Part shown: piece by piece, positions 23,192 to 31,241 of the stretch
Layout: each line of letters opens with the position of its first letter
Position numbering within the stretch: the stretch's first letter is position 1
NCBI GenBank assembly: GCA_003260025.2
Contig: QFZU02000082.1
Location: 1-58,608 of the forward strand
DNA from: Microbispora triticiradicis
GTDB taxonomy: Bacteria > Actinomycetota > Actinomycetes > Streptosporangiales > Streptosporangiaceae
Length of the DNA stretch: 58,608 bases
Direction of reading: 5' to 3'
Made by a program: the position numbers and the translations under genes
Notes under the pieces: generated by a model
Database searches by the model: none
The model's input: only the letters and a program-made list of their open reading frames with translations
Told to the model about the DNA's origin: nothing

Positions 23192-25119
23192 TGGCGGCGG
23201 AAGCCCTCGGCGTACGGACTCCGCCCTTCGGGGAGTCCGTCGGGAAGCCCGCCGCGAAGCCCGCCGTGAAGTCCGCCGCGAAATCCGCCGGGGATGCGGC
23301 GCTCGGCGCCTGGAGCTGCCGGGCGCCGGCGCTCGCCCCCGACCGCGGCGCGGTCGCGTACGTCAGCGACCGGGACGGCGTGCCGCGGGTCTGGGTCAGG
23401 CCGCTGCGGCGGGGCGGGCGGGCGCGGCCGGTCGCCACGGGACCGGAGCCGGTCGCGGAGGTGAGCTGGTCGCCGTCCGGAGAACGGCTGGCCGTCCTCC
23501 TCACGCCGGGCGGCGGCGAGCACACGCAGGTCTGGACCGTCCGGCCGGACGGCGGCGACCTGCGCCCGCTGGCCGCGCCGGAGGGCGGGTCGGCGTGGTT
23601 CGTCCACTGGACCGGCCGCGGCGACCTGCTGCTGGCCGCCGAGGTCGCGGCGTCCGGAACGGCCGAGGCGCTGCTGGTCGACGCGGCGACCGGAGGCCGG
23701 GAGACGGTGGCCCGCGGGCCCCTGCTGCACCCGGAGGCGGTCAGCCGCGACCACGCCCGGGTGCTGCTGCGGCGGGGGCCGCGCGGGGTCCGGCGGATGT
23801 ACGTCAGGGAGCTGTCGCCGGAGGCCACCGGTCCGGGAGGCGAGCGGCCGCTGCTGGCGGACCTGCCCGGCTCCACCGGCTACGGCGTCTTGTCCCCCGG
23901 CGGCGAGACCGCCTACCTGCTGTCGGACGCAGGGCGGGACCGCGCCGCGCTGCTGGCCGTCGCCGGTGACGGCCGCCCGGTCGTGCTCGCCGAACGCCCG
24001 GACGCCGAACTGGACATGTTCGCGCTGACCGCCGACGGCCGGCGCGTGGTGCTGGTGTGGAACGCCGCCGGCCGCTCCGAACTGGAGGTGCTGGACGCGC
24101 CCGGGGCGCCGGAGCCGTTGGAGACGCCGGAGCGGGCCGGCGGGGCCGGGAGCCCGGCGCGGCGTCCCCTCCCCCCTCCCCCGGGCGAGGTGGTCACCTC
24201 GATCAGGGTCTCCCTGGACGACCGGGCCGCCGTGCTCACGGTGGAGGGACCGGCCCAACCGCCGCACGTCGTGCTGTGCGACCTGGAGACGGGCCGCTAC
24301 CGCCGGGTCGCCGGGGCGGGCCGGATCGCCGGGGCGGTGGACGCCGAGCTCGTACGGCTCCCGGCCCGCGACGGGCTGGAGCTCAGCGGCTGGCTCTACC
24401 GGCCGCCCGCGGCCGTGGGCCCGGCGCCGTACGCCGTGTTCCTGCACGGCGGGCCGGAGGACCAGGAGCGGCCCACGTTCAACCCGCTGTACCAGAGCCT
24501 GCTGGCCGCCGGGATCGGCGTGCTCGCCCCGAACGTGCGCGGGTCGGCCGGCTTCGGCCGGGCCTTCCGCGAGGCGGACGACCACGCGCTGCGCTTCAGG
24601 GCGATCGACGACGTGGCCGACTGCGCCGCCTTCCTGGTGCGGGCCGGTCTCGCCGACGCCGCCCGGCTGGCCTGCCTGGGCTGGTCGTACGGCGGCTACC
24701 TCACGCTGGCCGCGCTCGTCACGTATCCGGGCCTGTTCCGCGCCGGCGTGGACGTCTGCGGAATGGCCGACTTCGCCACCTTCTACGAGCGCACGGAGCC
24801 GTGGATCGCGGCGGCGGCGGTGAGCGAGTACGGCCATCCGGAGGCCGACCGCGACCTGCTGCACGCCCTGTCGCCCCTGCACGCCTTCGACCGGCTGGCC
24901 ACTCCCCTGCTGGTGGTGCACGGCGCGCGCGACACCAACGTCCCGGTGTACGAGGCCGAGCAGGTCGTCCGCGCGGCCAGGGCCGCGGGAGTGCCCTGCG
25001 AGGTCCTGCTGTTCGAGGACGAAGGGCACGAGATCCGGCGGCGGGCCAACCGGGTCACGTTCGTCAGGCGGGTGACGGACTGGCTCGACCGGCACCTGAC
25101 CGGCGTGTTCCCCGGCTGA
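23191..25119 (+). CDS. S9 family peptidase (acylaminoacyl/prolyl-oligopeptidase type)
   Basis: A 642-residue cytoplasmic serine peptidase. An N-terminal beta-propeller (about 40-380, repeated WSPSGERLAVLL-type blades) limits access to small peptides. The C-terminal alpha/beta hydrolase has HGGPEDQ (oxyanion side), GWSYGG with Ser499, GARDTNVP with Asp581 and EGHEI with His613: an intact catalytic triad. The first 35 residues are atypical, built from four KPAA-type tetrapeptide repeats. It overlaps the amidotransferase stop, so it is probably tied to that pathway as a product hydrolase or processing enzyme. Confidence 0.9.
   Translation: MAAEALGVRTPPFGESVGKPAAKPAVKSAAKSAGDAALGAWSCRAPALAPDRGAVAYVSDRDGVPRVWVRPLRRGGRARPVATGPEPVAEVSWSPSGERLAVLLTPGGGEHTQVWTVRPDGGDLRPLAAPEGGSAWFVHWTGRGDLLLAAEVAASGTAEALLVDAATGGRETVARGPLLHPEAVSRDHARVLLRRGPRGVRRMYVRELSPEATGPGGERPLLADLPGSTGYGVLSPGGETAYLLSDAGRDRAALLAVAGDGRPVVLAERPDAELDMFALTADGRRVVLVWNAAGRSELEVLDAPGAPEPLETPERAGGAGSPARRPLPPPPGEVVTSIRVSLDDRAAVLTVEGPAQPPHVVLCDLETGRYRRVAGAGRIAGAVDAELVRLPARDGLELSGWLYRPPAAVGPAPYAVFLHGGPEDQERPTFNPLYQSLLAAGIGVLAPNVRGSAGFGRAFREADDHALRFRAIDDVADCAAFLVRAGLADAARLACLGWSYGGYLTLAALVTYPGLFRAGVDVCGMADFATFYERTEPWIAAAAVSEYGHPEADRDLLHALSPLHAFDRLATPLLVVHGARDTNVPVYEAEQVVRAARAAGVPCEVLLFEDEGHEIRRRANRVTFVRRVTDWLDRHLTGVFPG
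23245..23292 (+). repeat. Four 12-base in-frame repeats in the S9 peptidase
   Basis: Units AAGCCCGCCGCG, AAGCCCGCCGTG, AAGTCCGCCGCG and AAATCCGCCGGG code KPAA, KPAV, KSAA and KSAG near the N-terminus of the S9 peptidase. A lysine/alanine repeat is unusual there. Confidence 0.8.
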
Positions 25120-25155
25120 GCGGAGTCTGCCGGGGACGGGCGCGGCCTGGCGCGC

Positions 25156-25380
25156 TCAGCGCGACTCGCGCAGCCTGGCCAGGTCGCTCTCCATCTTCGC
25201 GATCACCCGCTGGTAGCCCTCCCAGCCGCACAGCCGGAGCAGCTCCGACTTCATGCGCAGCGTCTCCTCCTGCACCGCCTCCGGGCCCTGCCGCCGGATC
25301 GCGTCGAGCGCGCTGCGCGCCCGGCTCTCCTCGTCGCTGGCGTCGGCGAGACCTTCGCGTCTCATATCAGGAGCAGGCAT
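25156..25380 (-). CDS. Small helical protein, 74 residues, unknown function
   Basis: A 74-residue charged protein, mostly helical: MPAPDMRREGLADASDEESR, then ALDAIRRQGPEAVQEETLRMKSEL and a WEGYQRVIAKMESDLARLRES tail that could form a short coiled coil. GGAGGAAAGG lies eight bases before the ATG, a good site. Not a family I can name. It follows the S9 gene convergently. Confidence 0.65.
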   Translation of the reverse strand: MPAPDMRREGLADASDEESRARSALDAIRRQGPEAVQEETLRMKSELLRLCGWEGYQRVIAKMESDLARLRESR

Positions 25381-25474
25381 GGGACCTTTCCTCCGGGTCT
25401 GGACGAACGGTGCCTACACCTGACGCGCCTTGACGCCGGGAGGTTGACGGCCGGGAGAAATATTGGCCGGCGCG

Positions 25475-26179
25475 TTATCGGAGCGGCCGGACCTCGCCGC
25501 CGGGGACGTCGACCGCGATCTCGCCGCCCAGCCGCCGGCCGTCGTCGAGGACCAGGTTGTCGCCGCTCCAGAACCTGCCGGGGTCGTACCAGTTGGGCCG
25601 GCGCCCACCCGGCAGCAGGCCCATCTCCTCGTACGTCACGGCGACAACCTCCGCGCAGTAGGCCGTCTCCAGCGTCCTGTCCCGCGCCGTGCGCCCCTCC
25701 GCGTCGCGTTTCCCTCGGCGGAGCCCGGGGAGGGAGACGGTGCGGAGCGCGGGCAGGCGCCCGCGCAGCCAGCGCCCCGCCAGGCGGGCGGTGGACGGGA
25801 ACGGCGTGCCGTCCAGCCGGGCGATCGTCCGCAGGACCGCGTCCTCCATCTCCCTGCCCACCGGCGGCTCCAGCTGGCGCAGCCAGGCGCGCTGGCCGTA
25901 CCTCGCCGCCCAGACGCACACCGCGTCACGCATGTCGTGCAGCTGCACGCCGCGCTGGTGGGTGCCCGACCACATGTCGGGCAGCGACCGGCCGAGCTCC
26001 GCGTGCCACATCAGCGGCGGCAGGTCCTCGATGACCACCGCCATGCCCACGTGGTTCACCGGGCTGTTGGTGGTGACCTGGATGGCTCGGTCGGGCGCGC
26101 TGCGCCCCCGGAACACCCACACGTCACCGGTACGGACCAGTTCGAGCGCCTTGTCGAGGCTTATCCGCGTACGAGCCAC
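25475..26179 (-). CDS. Permuted NlpC/P60-like (YiiX-type) cysteine peptidase-fold protein
   Basis: A 234-residue protein without signal peptide. The start ALELVRTGDVWVFRG and NSPVNHVGMAVVI matches the first block of permuted NlpC/P60 proteins (YaeF/YiiX), where the His comes first: His43 here. The Cys comes late, in AYCAEVVAVTYEEMG (Cys175), followed by WYDPGRFW. The order His then Cys is the sign of circular permutation. Such proteins are thought to cleave amide or ester bonds, possibly of lipid or wall peptides; substrate unknown. Start is GTG 26179. Divergent, 17 bases from a tiny membrane-protein gene. Confidence 0.65.
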   Translation of the reverse strand: MARTRISLDKALELVRTGDVWVFRGRSAPDRAIQVTTNSPVNHVGMAVVIEDLPPLMWHAELGRSLPDMWSGTHQRGVQLHDMRDAVCVWAARYGQRAWLRQLEPPVGREMEDAVLRTIARLDGTPFPSTARLAGRWLRGRLPALRTVSLPGLRRGKRDAEGRTARDRTLETAYCAEVVAVTYEEMGLLPGGRRPNWYDPGRFWSGDNLVLDDGRRLGGEIAVDVPGGEVRPLR

Positions 26180-26196
26180 GGCAGTAGCCTAGGCAC

Positions 26197-26364
26197 ATGC
26201 GGTGGTGGAAGATACTCGGCCTGGCGGCGTTCGCGGGCGTCGCGGCGACCGGCGTGGTGATCGCCCGTGCGGAGCGCCGTCGGCGCGCCTACACGCCGGA
26301 GGAGATCCGGACGCGGCTGCGCGCCCGGCACGCCGAGGCCGTCGCCGCTCAGCCGCTCCGGTAG
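26197..26364 (+). CDS. Small single-pass membrane protein, 55 residues
   Basis: MRWWKILGLAAFAGVAATGV starts a 55-residue protein: one N-terminal transmembrane helix, then a strongly basic RAERRRRAYTPEEIRTRLRARH section, so the tail should be cytoplasmic. Short proteins of this layout occur widely in actinomycetes. The ribosome binding site is weak; the ATG is 17 bases from the divergent GTG. The 3' end overlaps the convergent TSUP gene by 16 bases. Confidence 0.65.
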   Translation: MRWWKILGLAAFAGVAATGVVIARAERRRRAYTPEEIRTRLRARHAEAVAAQPLR

Positions 26365-27113
26365 GCGTCGGCGCCGAGCTTGACCGCGACCGCGAGACCG
26401 CAGATCGCGGCGGCGAGGCGCAGCGAGTCGCCGGGCAGGCGGCGGGCGATGGCGGGGCCCAGCCAGCCGCCGAGGAGGAACCCCGCGGCGAGCGGCCCGA
26501 CCGCGGCCCAGTCGACCGGGCCGAACAGCGCGAACCAGACGGCCGCGACGGCGTTGGCGAGCGCGCCCACGAGGTTCTTCACCGCGTTCACCCCCGCCGG
26601 GGATCGGTCGAGCGCCGCCGCGAGCACCGCGAACATGATGATCCCTCCGGCGGCGCCGAAGTAGCCCGTGTAGACCGCGACGCAGAACACAGCGGCACGC
26701 AGCGCCAGGCCGCTCTCCCCGCCGAGGCTCACCTGTCCCGCGCGGGGCGGGCGCAGCAGCAACAGCAGCGAGGCGCCGCCGACCAGCCATGGAGCGACCA
26801 TCTCGAACATCCGCGCGGGCGTGACCAGCAGCAGGCCCGCGCCGGCCGCGCCGCCCAGGGCGGCGAAGAGCCCGAGACGGCCGACGACCGAGCGCTGGCC
26901 CGCCAGTTCCGGCCGCGAACCGGCCGCCGCGCCCACTCCGGTGAACAGCAACGCGACCGTGTTGGTGACGTTCGCGGCCAGGGGCGGCAGCCCGAAGGCC
27001 AGCAGGGCGGGATACGACACGATCGAGGCCAGGCTCACCACCGTGCTGACCACTCCGGCCACCAGACCCACGGCGGCCAGCCCCAGCACGTCGACAAACA
27101 CAGACGAACCCAA
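26349..27113 (-). CDS. TSUP (TauE/SafE) family membrane transporter
   Basis: A 254-residue protein with about eight hydrophobic helices in two similar halves. The first half has ANVTNTVALLFTGVGAAAGSRPEL, the second YFGAAGGIIMFAVLAAAL and NAVKNLVGALANAVAAVWF, both hallmark TSUP sequences. Members move sulfite, sulfoacetate or other sulfur-containing anions. The start codon is uncertain: TTG 27113 or GTG 27101; neither has a clear binding site. Confidence 0.88.
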   Translation of the reverse strand: MGSSVFVDVLGLAAVGLVAGVVSTVVSLASIVSYPALLAFGLPPLAANVTNTVALLFTGVGAAAGSRPELAGQRSVVGRLGLFAALGGAAGAGLLLVTPARMFEMVAPWLVGGASLLLLLRPPRAGQVSLGGESGLALRAAVFCVAVYTGYFGAAGGIIMFAVLAAALDRSPAGVNAVKNLVGALANAVAAVWFALFGPVDWAAVGPLAAGFLLGGWLGPAIARRLPGDSLRLAAAICGLAVAVKLGADAYRSG

Positions 27114-27261
27114 CCATATGGGCCATAGTCGCCCGTCACCGGCCTCCCGCTCTCACGCACGTCATGACGGCGCGGGGGACGGTGCGGTGTGACACCGGCC
27201 GCTTCACGCCGGTTTCCACCCGGGCGGCCCAGTTCCGGCGGCGGCGCCCGCGGCCCGGTCG

Positions 27262-27705
27262 TCAGAGCGCGGGGAAGCGGAGCACCCAGCGGCGCTGCCA
27301 GGGCGTCTCGACGGCGCGGCGGTGATAGTTGGCCCGGGTCCAGGCCACGGCCTCGTGCGCGGGCAGGCCCGACAGGATCGCCAGGCACGCGATGACGGTG
27401 CCCGTGCGCCCGACGCCTCCGCCGCAGGCCACCTCCACCGCCTGGCCGGCGCGGGCGTGCCCGTGCAGCGCCCGGATGAGGCCGGCCGCGCTCTCCCCGT
27501 CGCGGGGCAGCAGGAAGTCGGGCCAGTCGATCCACTCGTGCGCCCAGGTGAGGCCGGAGTCGTGCCGGCGCCTCAGCCGGGCGCCGCCCAGATAGAGGCC
27601 GCGCTCGGGCGGGACGCCCTCGGGAGCGGGGTACCTCAGACCGCGTCCGCGGATCGGGGTGCCGTCGGGCAGCTTGATCGCGCCGGGGAGGGAGGTCTCG
27701 GACAT
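27262..27705 (-). CDS. Protein-tyrosine-phosphatase-like (CX5R) protein
   Basis: A 147-residue protein with the phosphatase P-loop ACGGGVGRTG: nucleophile Cys94 and Arg100 in the CX5R spacing, followed by the conserved Thr. A possible general acid is Asp60 or Asp63 in WIDWPDF. The size and layout match small actinobacterial proteins related to dual-specificity or tyrosine phosphatases. ATG 27705 has AGGATGGG upstream. A target, protein or small molecule, is not known. Confidence 0.8.
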   Translation of the reverse strand: MSETSLPGAIKLPDGTPIRGRGLRYPAPEGVPPERGLYLGGARLRRRHDSGLTWAHEWIDWPDFLLPRDGESAAGLIRALHGHARAGQAVEVACGGGVGRTGTVIACLAILSGLPAHEAVAWTRANYHRRAVETPWQRRWVLRFPAL

Positions 27706-27884
27706 GATCCCATCCTGCCCTGCCGACGGGGCCGGAGAGCGTCGGCCGGGTTCGACGCCTCGGCCATTTGCCCCTCTTGACCCTGCCAAGGGGAGTTTTT
27801 TACTTTTTTCTGCTTTATGGGCGTCCGTTCCAATATCGAGGGTAGCTCGCGGCTCAGGGACGAATTCGACCCAAGGAGGCTTTC
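27706..27884. promoter_or_regulatory. AT-rich divergent promoter region of stress/envelope module
   Basis: Includes T-runs (GTTTTTTACTTTTTTC around 27794-27810), very unusual for this DNA. Two promoter readings are possible for the + strand. One is TTGACC (27777-27782) with TTACTT 17 bases later. The other is a stress sigma-B-type box GCGT-N15-GGGTAG at 27821-27845, 40 bases before the start. Confidence 0.4.
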
Positions 27885-28904
27885 GTGAGCGACTTCCATC
27901 CCGAGACGCGAACATACGCGGGGGGAAGCGGGCAGCCGCAGGGCACGCTCCGGCAGGAGGAGACGGCCCGGGAGACGGCATTGCGGGGGACGACCCAGCA
28001 GGGCGTGACGCAGGGCAACGGTCAGCAGGGTACGACGCAGCAGGTCCGCGAGACGGCTCAGCAGACGGCGCAGCAGGCCAAGGAGGCCGCCGGCGAGGTC
28101 GCCGCGACCGCCAAGGACCAGGTGCGCACGGTCGCCCAGGAGGCCAGGGACCAGACGCGGCACGTGGTCCACCAGCTTCGCAGGCGTACCGACGAGCAGG
28201 CGTGGCAGCAGAGCAGGCGCGCGGCCGGCGCGATCCGGCAGTGGACCGACCAGCTGGAGTCCGCCGCCGACGGCGTCACGCCCGACTCCCCCATGCGCGA
28301 CGTGGTCAGGCAGGTGACCGACCGGGGCCGCCGCACGGCCGACTACCTGGAGACCGAGGGCCTGACCGGCGCGGTGCGCGACGTGCAGGACTTCGCGCGG
28401 CGCCGTCCCGGCCTGTTCCTGGCGGGCGCCCTGGTGGCGGGGTTCCTCGCCGGACGCGCGGTGAAGGCCGTCGCCACGGCCGAGGACCCGGCGGAAACGG
28501 ACGACGCGCGGCGGTTCGGCTCCGGCACCGCATACGGCTCCGCCCCTGACCACGGGCGCGGCACCGCATACGCTCCCGGGTCCCCCTCCCCGGTCCGGTA
28601 TGGCGACGGAAACGGCCTGACCGGGGAATCGGTCACCGGGAGCACGGGCACAGGTGGCCCGGGGACCGGCGCCGCCTCCCCGTCGTACGGAACCGGAACC
28701 GGCAGTGGCAACGGCACCGGATACGAGACCGGCGCCCGGTATCCGGCCGGCGAGTTCCGCGACGGCCGCACGGACGGGTACACGAACGGCCGCACGGACG
28801 GGTACACGAACGGGCGCGGCGAGGGGTACGCGGACGGCGACGGGAACGGCCGCGGGCACAGCGGTGGGTTCCCCGGCGGTCTCCCCGGAGGTGAACCGCG
28901 ATGA
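27885..28904 (+). CDS. Coiled-coil membrane protein with Gly/Tyr-rich repeats, module gene 1
   Basis: A 339-residue protein. Residues about 50-100 form a long amphipathic helix of TAQQAKEAAGEVAATAKDQ type, like LEA or apolipoprotein repeats. A membrane segment GLFLAGALVAGFLAGRAV follows near 180. The C-terminal 140 residues are disordered, Gly/Ser/Thr/Asn/Tyr-rich, with two exact RTDGYTNG repeats. AAGGAGG five bases before GTG 27885 is an ideal site. The gene overlaps the next by ATGA, forming a three-gene unit with Holin-X and DUF3618 proteins, a common actinobacterial envelope-stress grouping. Function not established. Confidence 0.75.
   Translation: MSDFHPETRTYAGGSGQPQGTLRQEETARETALRGTTQQGVTQGNGQQGTTQQVRETAQQTAQQAKEAAGEVAATAKDQVRTVAQEARDQTRHVVHQLRRRTDEQAWQQSRRAAGAIRQWTDQLESAADGVTPDSPMRDVVRQVTDRGRRTADYLETEGLTGAVRDVQDFARRRPGLFLAGALVAGFLAGRAVKAVATAEDPAETDDARRFGSGTAYGSAPDHGRGTAYAPGSPSPVRYGDGNGLTGESVTGSTGTGGPGTGAASPSYGTGTGSGNGTGYETGARYPAGEFRDGRTDGYTNGRTDGYTNGRGEGYADGDGNGRGHSGGFPGGLPGGEPR
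28764..28811 (+). repeat. 24-base in-frame direct repeat, two exact copies
   Basis: Copies at 28764-28787 and 28788-28811 code GRTDGYTN twice, followed by a diverged third copy (GRGEGYAD) inside the disordered tail. Confidence 0.85.
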
Positions 28905-29299
28905 GCTATCCCAGCCCACCGGCCGAGCCCTCACTGGGCAAGCTGGTCGGCGAGATCGGCGAGGACCTGTCCAAGCTGTTCCGCCAGGAGGTGGAGCTCG
29001 CCAAGGCCGAGATCCGCCAGGAGGCGGGCAAGGCCGGCAAGGCCGCCGGGATGCTCGGCGGCGCCGGCTTCGCCGGATACATGGTGGCGCTCCTCGTCAC
29101 GCTGGCCGTCGTGTTCGGCCTCGGCAATGTCATGGACCTGGCCTGGGCCGCGCTCATCGTCGCGGCCGTGTGGGCCGTGATCGGCGGAGTGCTGTTCGCG
29201 CGGGGCAAGGAGCGCATGCGCGAGGTGAACCCCACGCCCGAGCAGACCATCGAGACCCTGAAGGAGGACGTGCAATGGGCGCGAGCCCAGAGGAGATAA
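28901..29299 (+). CDS. Holin-X (DUF1469-like) phage-holin-family membrane protein
   Basis: A 132-residue protein. An N-terminal amphipathic helix LVGEIGEDLSKLFRQEVELAKAEI is followed by two transmembrane helices (AGYMVALLVTLAVVFGL and WAALIVAAVWAVIGGVLF) and a short tail with PEQTIETLKED. This is the actinobacterial Holin-X superfamily; despite the name it is a chromosomal envelope protein, not evidence of a prophage. It overlaps both neighbours. Confidence 0.88.
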   Translation: MSYPSPPAEPSLGKLVGEIGEDLSKLFRQEVELAKAEIRQEAGKAGKAAGMLGGAGFAGYMVALLVTLAVVFGLGNVMDLAWAALIVAAVWAVIGGVLFARGKERMREVNPTPEQTIETLKEDVQWARAQRR

Positions 29300-29961
29300 G
29301 GGCCGAGATCGATGCCACTCGGGCGGAACTCGCCGCCGACGTTGACCGGCTCGCCGACAGGACGAGCCCGTCGCGCATCGTGCGGCGTCGTACGGACAGT
29401 CTGCGCCAGACGGCGCGATCGGTGAGGGAGAAGGTGATGGGGGTGCCAGCACACGCCACCCACACGGTTCGCGACCAGGCCGGCGACACCGTGGGAACGG
29501 TCCGCGACAAGGCCGCGGAGGCGGGCGAGACGGTGCGGCACGCGGCGGCCGAGGCCGGCGAGACCGTACGGCACGGCGCCCAGCAGGCCGCGGAGACCGT
29601 GCGGAGCGCGCCGCGCCAGGCGCTGCGCGGCACGCAGGGCAACCCCCTCGCGGCCGGGCTGATCGCCTTCGGGGCGGGCCTGCTGGCCGCGAGCCTGCTG
29701 CCGAAGACCGCCGCCGAGGAGCGGGCGGCCCTGCAGGTCAAGGATCGGGCGGGTGAGCTGGCCGAGCCGGTCAAGCAGGCCGTCCAGGAGACCGCGCAGC
29801 TTGTCGGCGAGGACGCCAAGGAGGCCGTCCAGCAGGTGCGCGACACGGCGGCCGAGGCGACCAGGACGACCCGCGACGAGGCCCGCGACCAGGCCAGGCA
29901 GGTCACCGAGGACACCCGTGACCAGGCCAGGCAGATGACCGGGCAGTCGCGTTCGCAGTGA
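29275..29961 (+). CDS. DUF3618 protein with long helical repeats
   Basis: A 228-residue protein. The DUF3618 motif is at the start: SPEEIRAEIDATRAELAADVDRLADRTSP. A middle and C-terminal run of AGETVRHAAAEAGETVRHG-type 11-residue helical repeats follows, with one hydrophobic segment (LIAFGAGLLAASLLP). It overlaps the Holin-X gene by 25 bases and has AAGGAGG eight bases before ATG 29275. Together the three genes look like a membrane-surface scaffold, perhaps binding lipid as LEA proteins do; this is inference. Confidence 0.85.
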   Translation: MGASPEEIRAEIDATRAELAADVDRLADRTSPSRIVRRRTDSLRQTARSVREKVMGVPAHATHTVRDQAGDTVGTVRDKAAEAGETVRHAAAEAGETVRHGAQQAAETVRSAPRQALRGTQGNPLAAGLIAFGAGLLAASLLPKTAAEERAALQVKDRAGELAEPVKQAVQETAQLVGEDAKEAVQQVRDTAAEATRTTRDEARDQARQVTEDTRDQARQMTGQSRSQ

Positions 29962-29968
29962 CCGTCGC

Positions 29969-30001
29969 GAGGGCCGGGCCCGGTGGACGGGCCCGGCCCT
30001 C
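29969..30001 (+). terminator. Strong hairpin terminator, 13-bp stem
   Basis: Arms 29969-29981 (GAGGGCCGGGCCC) and 29989-30001 are perfectly complementary around a 7-base loop, starting eight bases after the DUF3618 stop. Confidence 0.85.
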
Positions 30002-30084
30002 GGGCGTGTCACCACCGGGCCCGCGACCACCGACAGGGTGATGCGGGGGGCCGGCTCCGGTGGACGGGCCCGGCCCTCGGGCGT
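29980..30084 (+). repeat. 28-base direct repeat flanking the DUF3618 terminator
   Basis: The stretch from the hairpin loop outward is repeated exactly at 29980-30007 and 30057-30084 (it begins CCGGTGGACGGGCCCGGCCC). The second copy lacks the full left arm and so cannot form the same hairpin. It lies in the leader of the dehydrogenase gene. Confidence 0.8.
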
Positions 30085-30218
30085 TTCACCGCCCACGCGG
30101 CCGCCGGGCCAGCGATCACGGAACTCACGGCCGCAGGCTTGCGATCACCGGGGTTACGATCGACGGGAAGACGATCTCAGGGGGCGGCGATGGCGTCGAG
30201 GGACGCGGAGGGCGGAGC

Positions 30219-31241
30219 GTGAAGGCCGCCCGGCTGCACAAGGTGGGCGACATCCGGCTGAGCGACGAGCCGCCGCCCGTCCCGGGCCCGGGCGAGAGCC
30301 TGGTGCGGGTCACCGCGGTCGGCCTGTGCGGCTCCGACCTGCACTGGTACGCCGAGGGCGGCATCGGCGACGCGGTGCTGGACACGCCGCTCGTGGTGGG
30401 ACACGAGATCGCGGGGGTGATCGAGGGCGGTCCCCGGGACGGCACGCGTGTCGCGGTGGACCCGGCGATCCCGTGCGGCCGATGCGCGGTCTGCGCCACG
30501 GGCTACGGCAATCTCTGCCCAGACGTCCGCTTCGCCGGGCACGGGACGCTCGACGGCGGCCTGCGGGAGCGGATCGCCTGGCCCGACGACCTGCTGCACC
30601 CGCTGCCCGCCGCGCTCTCCGACGGCGACGGTGCCATGCTCGAACCGCTGGGCGTCGCGATCCACGCCGTGGACCTCGGGCACGTCCCGCTGGGCGCGCC
30701 CGTCGCCGTCGTCGGCTGCGGGCCGATCGGCCTGCTCGTGATCCGGCTCGCCCGGCTCGCCGGAGCCTGCGCCGTCGTCGCCGTCGACCCGCTGCCGCAC
30801 CGCCGCGCCGCGGCCCTGAGGTACGGAGCCGGCCTGGCGCTGTCGCCCGAGGAGGCGGCGGAGCCCGGCGTGTGGCGGGAGGTCGACGGCTCGGCGGGCC
30901 TCGGCGTCCGGGTGGCGTTCGAGGTGGCGGGCGACGACGACGCCGTACGCCTCGCCATGACCGCGGTCCGGCCCGGCGGGCGGGTGGTGCTGGCCGGGAT
31001 CCCCGACGAGGACCGCACCTGCTTCCCCGCGTCGCTCGCCCGGCGCAAGGGCCTGACGATCGCCCTCGTCCGGCGGATGAACCTCACCTATCCCCGGGCG
31101 ATCCGGCTGGCCGCGGACCGGCTGGTCGACGTGTCGGCGCTGATCACCGAGCGTTTCCCGCTCACGGCCACGGCGGAGGCGTTCACCGCCGCCGTCTCAC
31201 GCCGCGGGCTCAAGGTCCTGGTCGAGCCCGGCCGCCATTGA
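30219..31241 (+). CDS. Zinc-dependent alcohol dehydrogenase, sorbitol/idonate dehydrogenase type
   Basis: A 340-residue medium-chain dehydrogenase. Catalytic zinc ligands Cys37 (GLCGSD), His62 and Glu63 (GHE); four structural-zinc cysteines C86, C89, C92, C100; Glu142 in LEPLGVA; Rossmann GCGPIG at 166-171. GSDLHWYAEGGIGD places it with the sorbitol/xylitol/L-idonate 5-dehydrogenase group, so it oxidises a polyol or sugar acid with NAD(P). The GTG at 30219 starts at the conserved MKAARL-type N-terminus; longer frames read through the repeat region and are not credible. Confidence 0.88.
   Translation: MKAARLHKVGDIRLSDEPPPVPGPGESLVRVTAVGLCGSDLHWYAEGGIGDAVLDTPLVVGHEIAGVIEGGPRDGTRVAVDPAIPCGRCAVCATGYGNLCPDVRFAGHGTLDGGLRERIAWPDDLLHPLPAALSDGDGAMLEPLGVAIHAVDLGHVPLGAPVAVVGCGPIGLLVIRLARLAGACAVVAVDPLPHRRAAALRYGAGLALSPEEAAEPGVWREVDGSAGLGVRVAFEVAGDDDAVRLAMTAVRPGGRVVLAGIPDEDRTCFPASLARRKGLTIALVRRMNLTYPRAIRLAADRLVDVSALITERFPLTATAEAFTAAVSRRGLKVLVEPGRH

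Noticed and set aside
28901-29299. Holin-family gene as a sign of a prophage
   Set aside because: No endolysin, capsid, integrase or attachment site is nearby. Holin-X proteins are ordinary chromosomal genes in actinobacteria.
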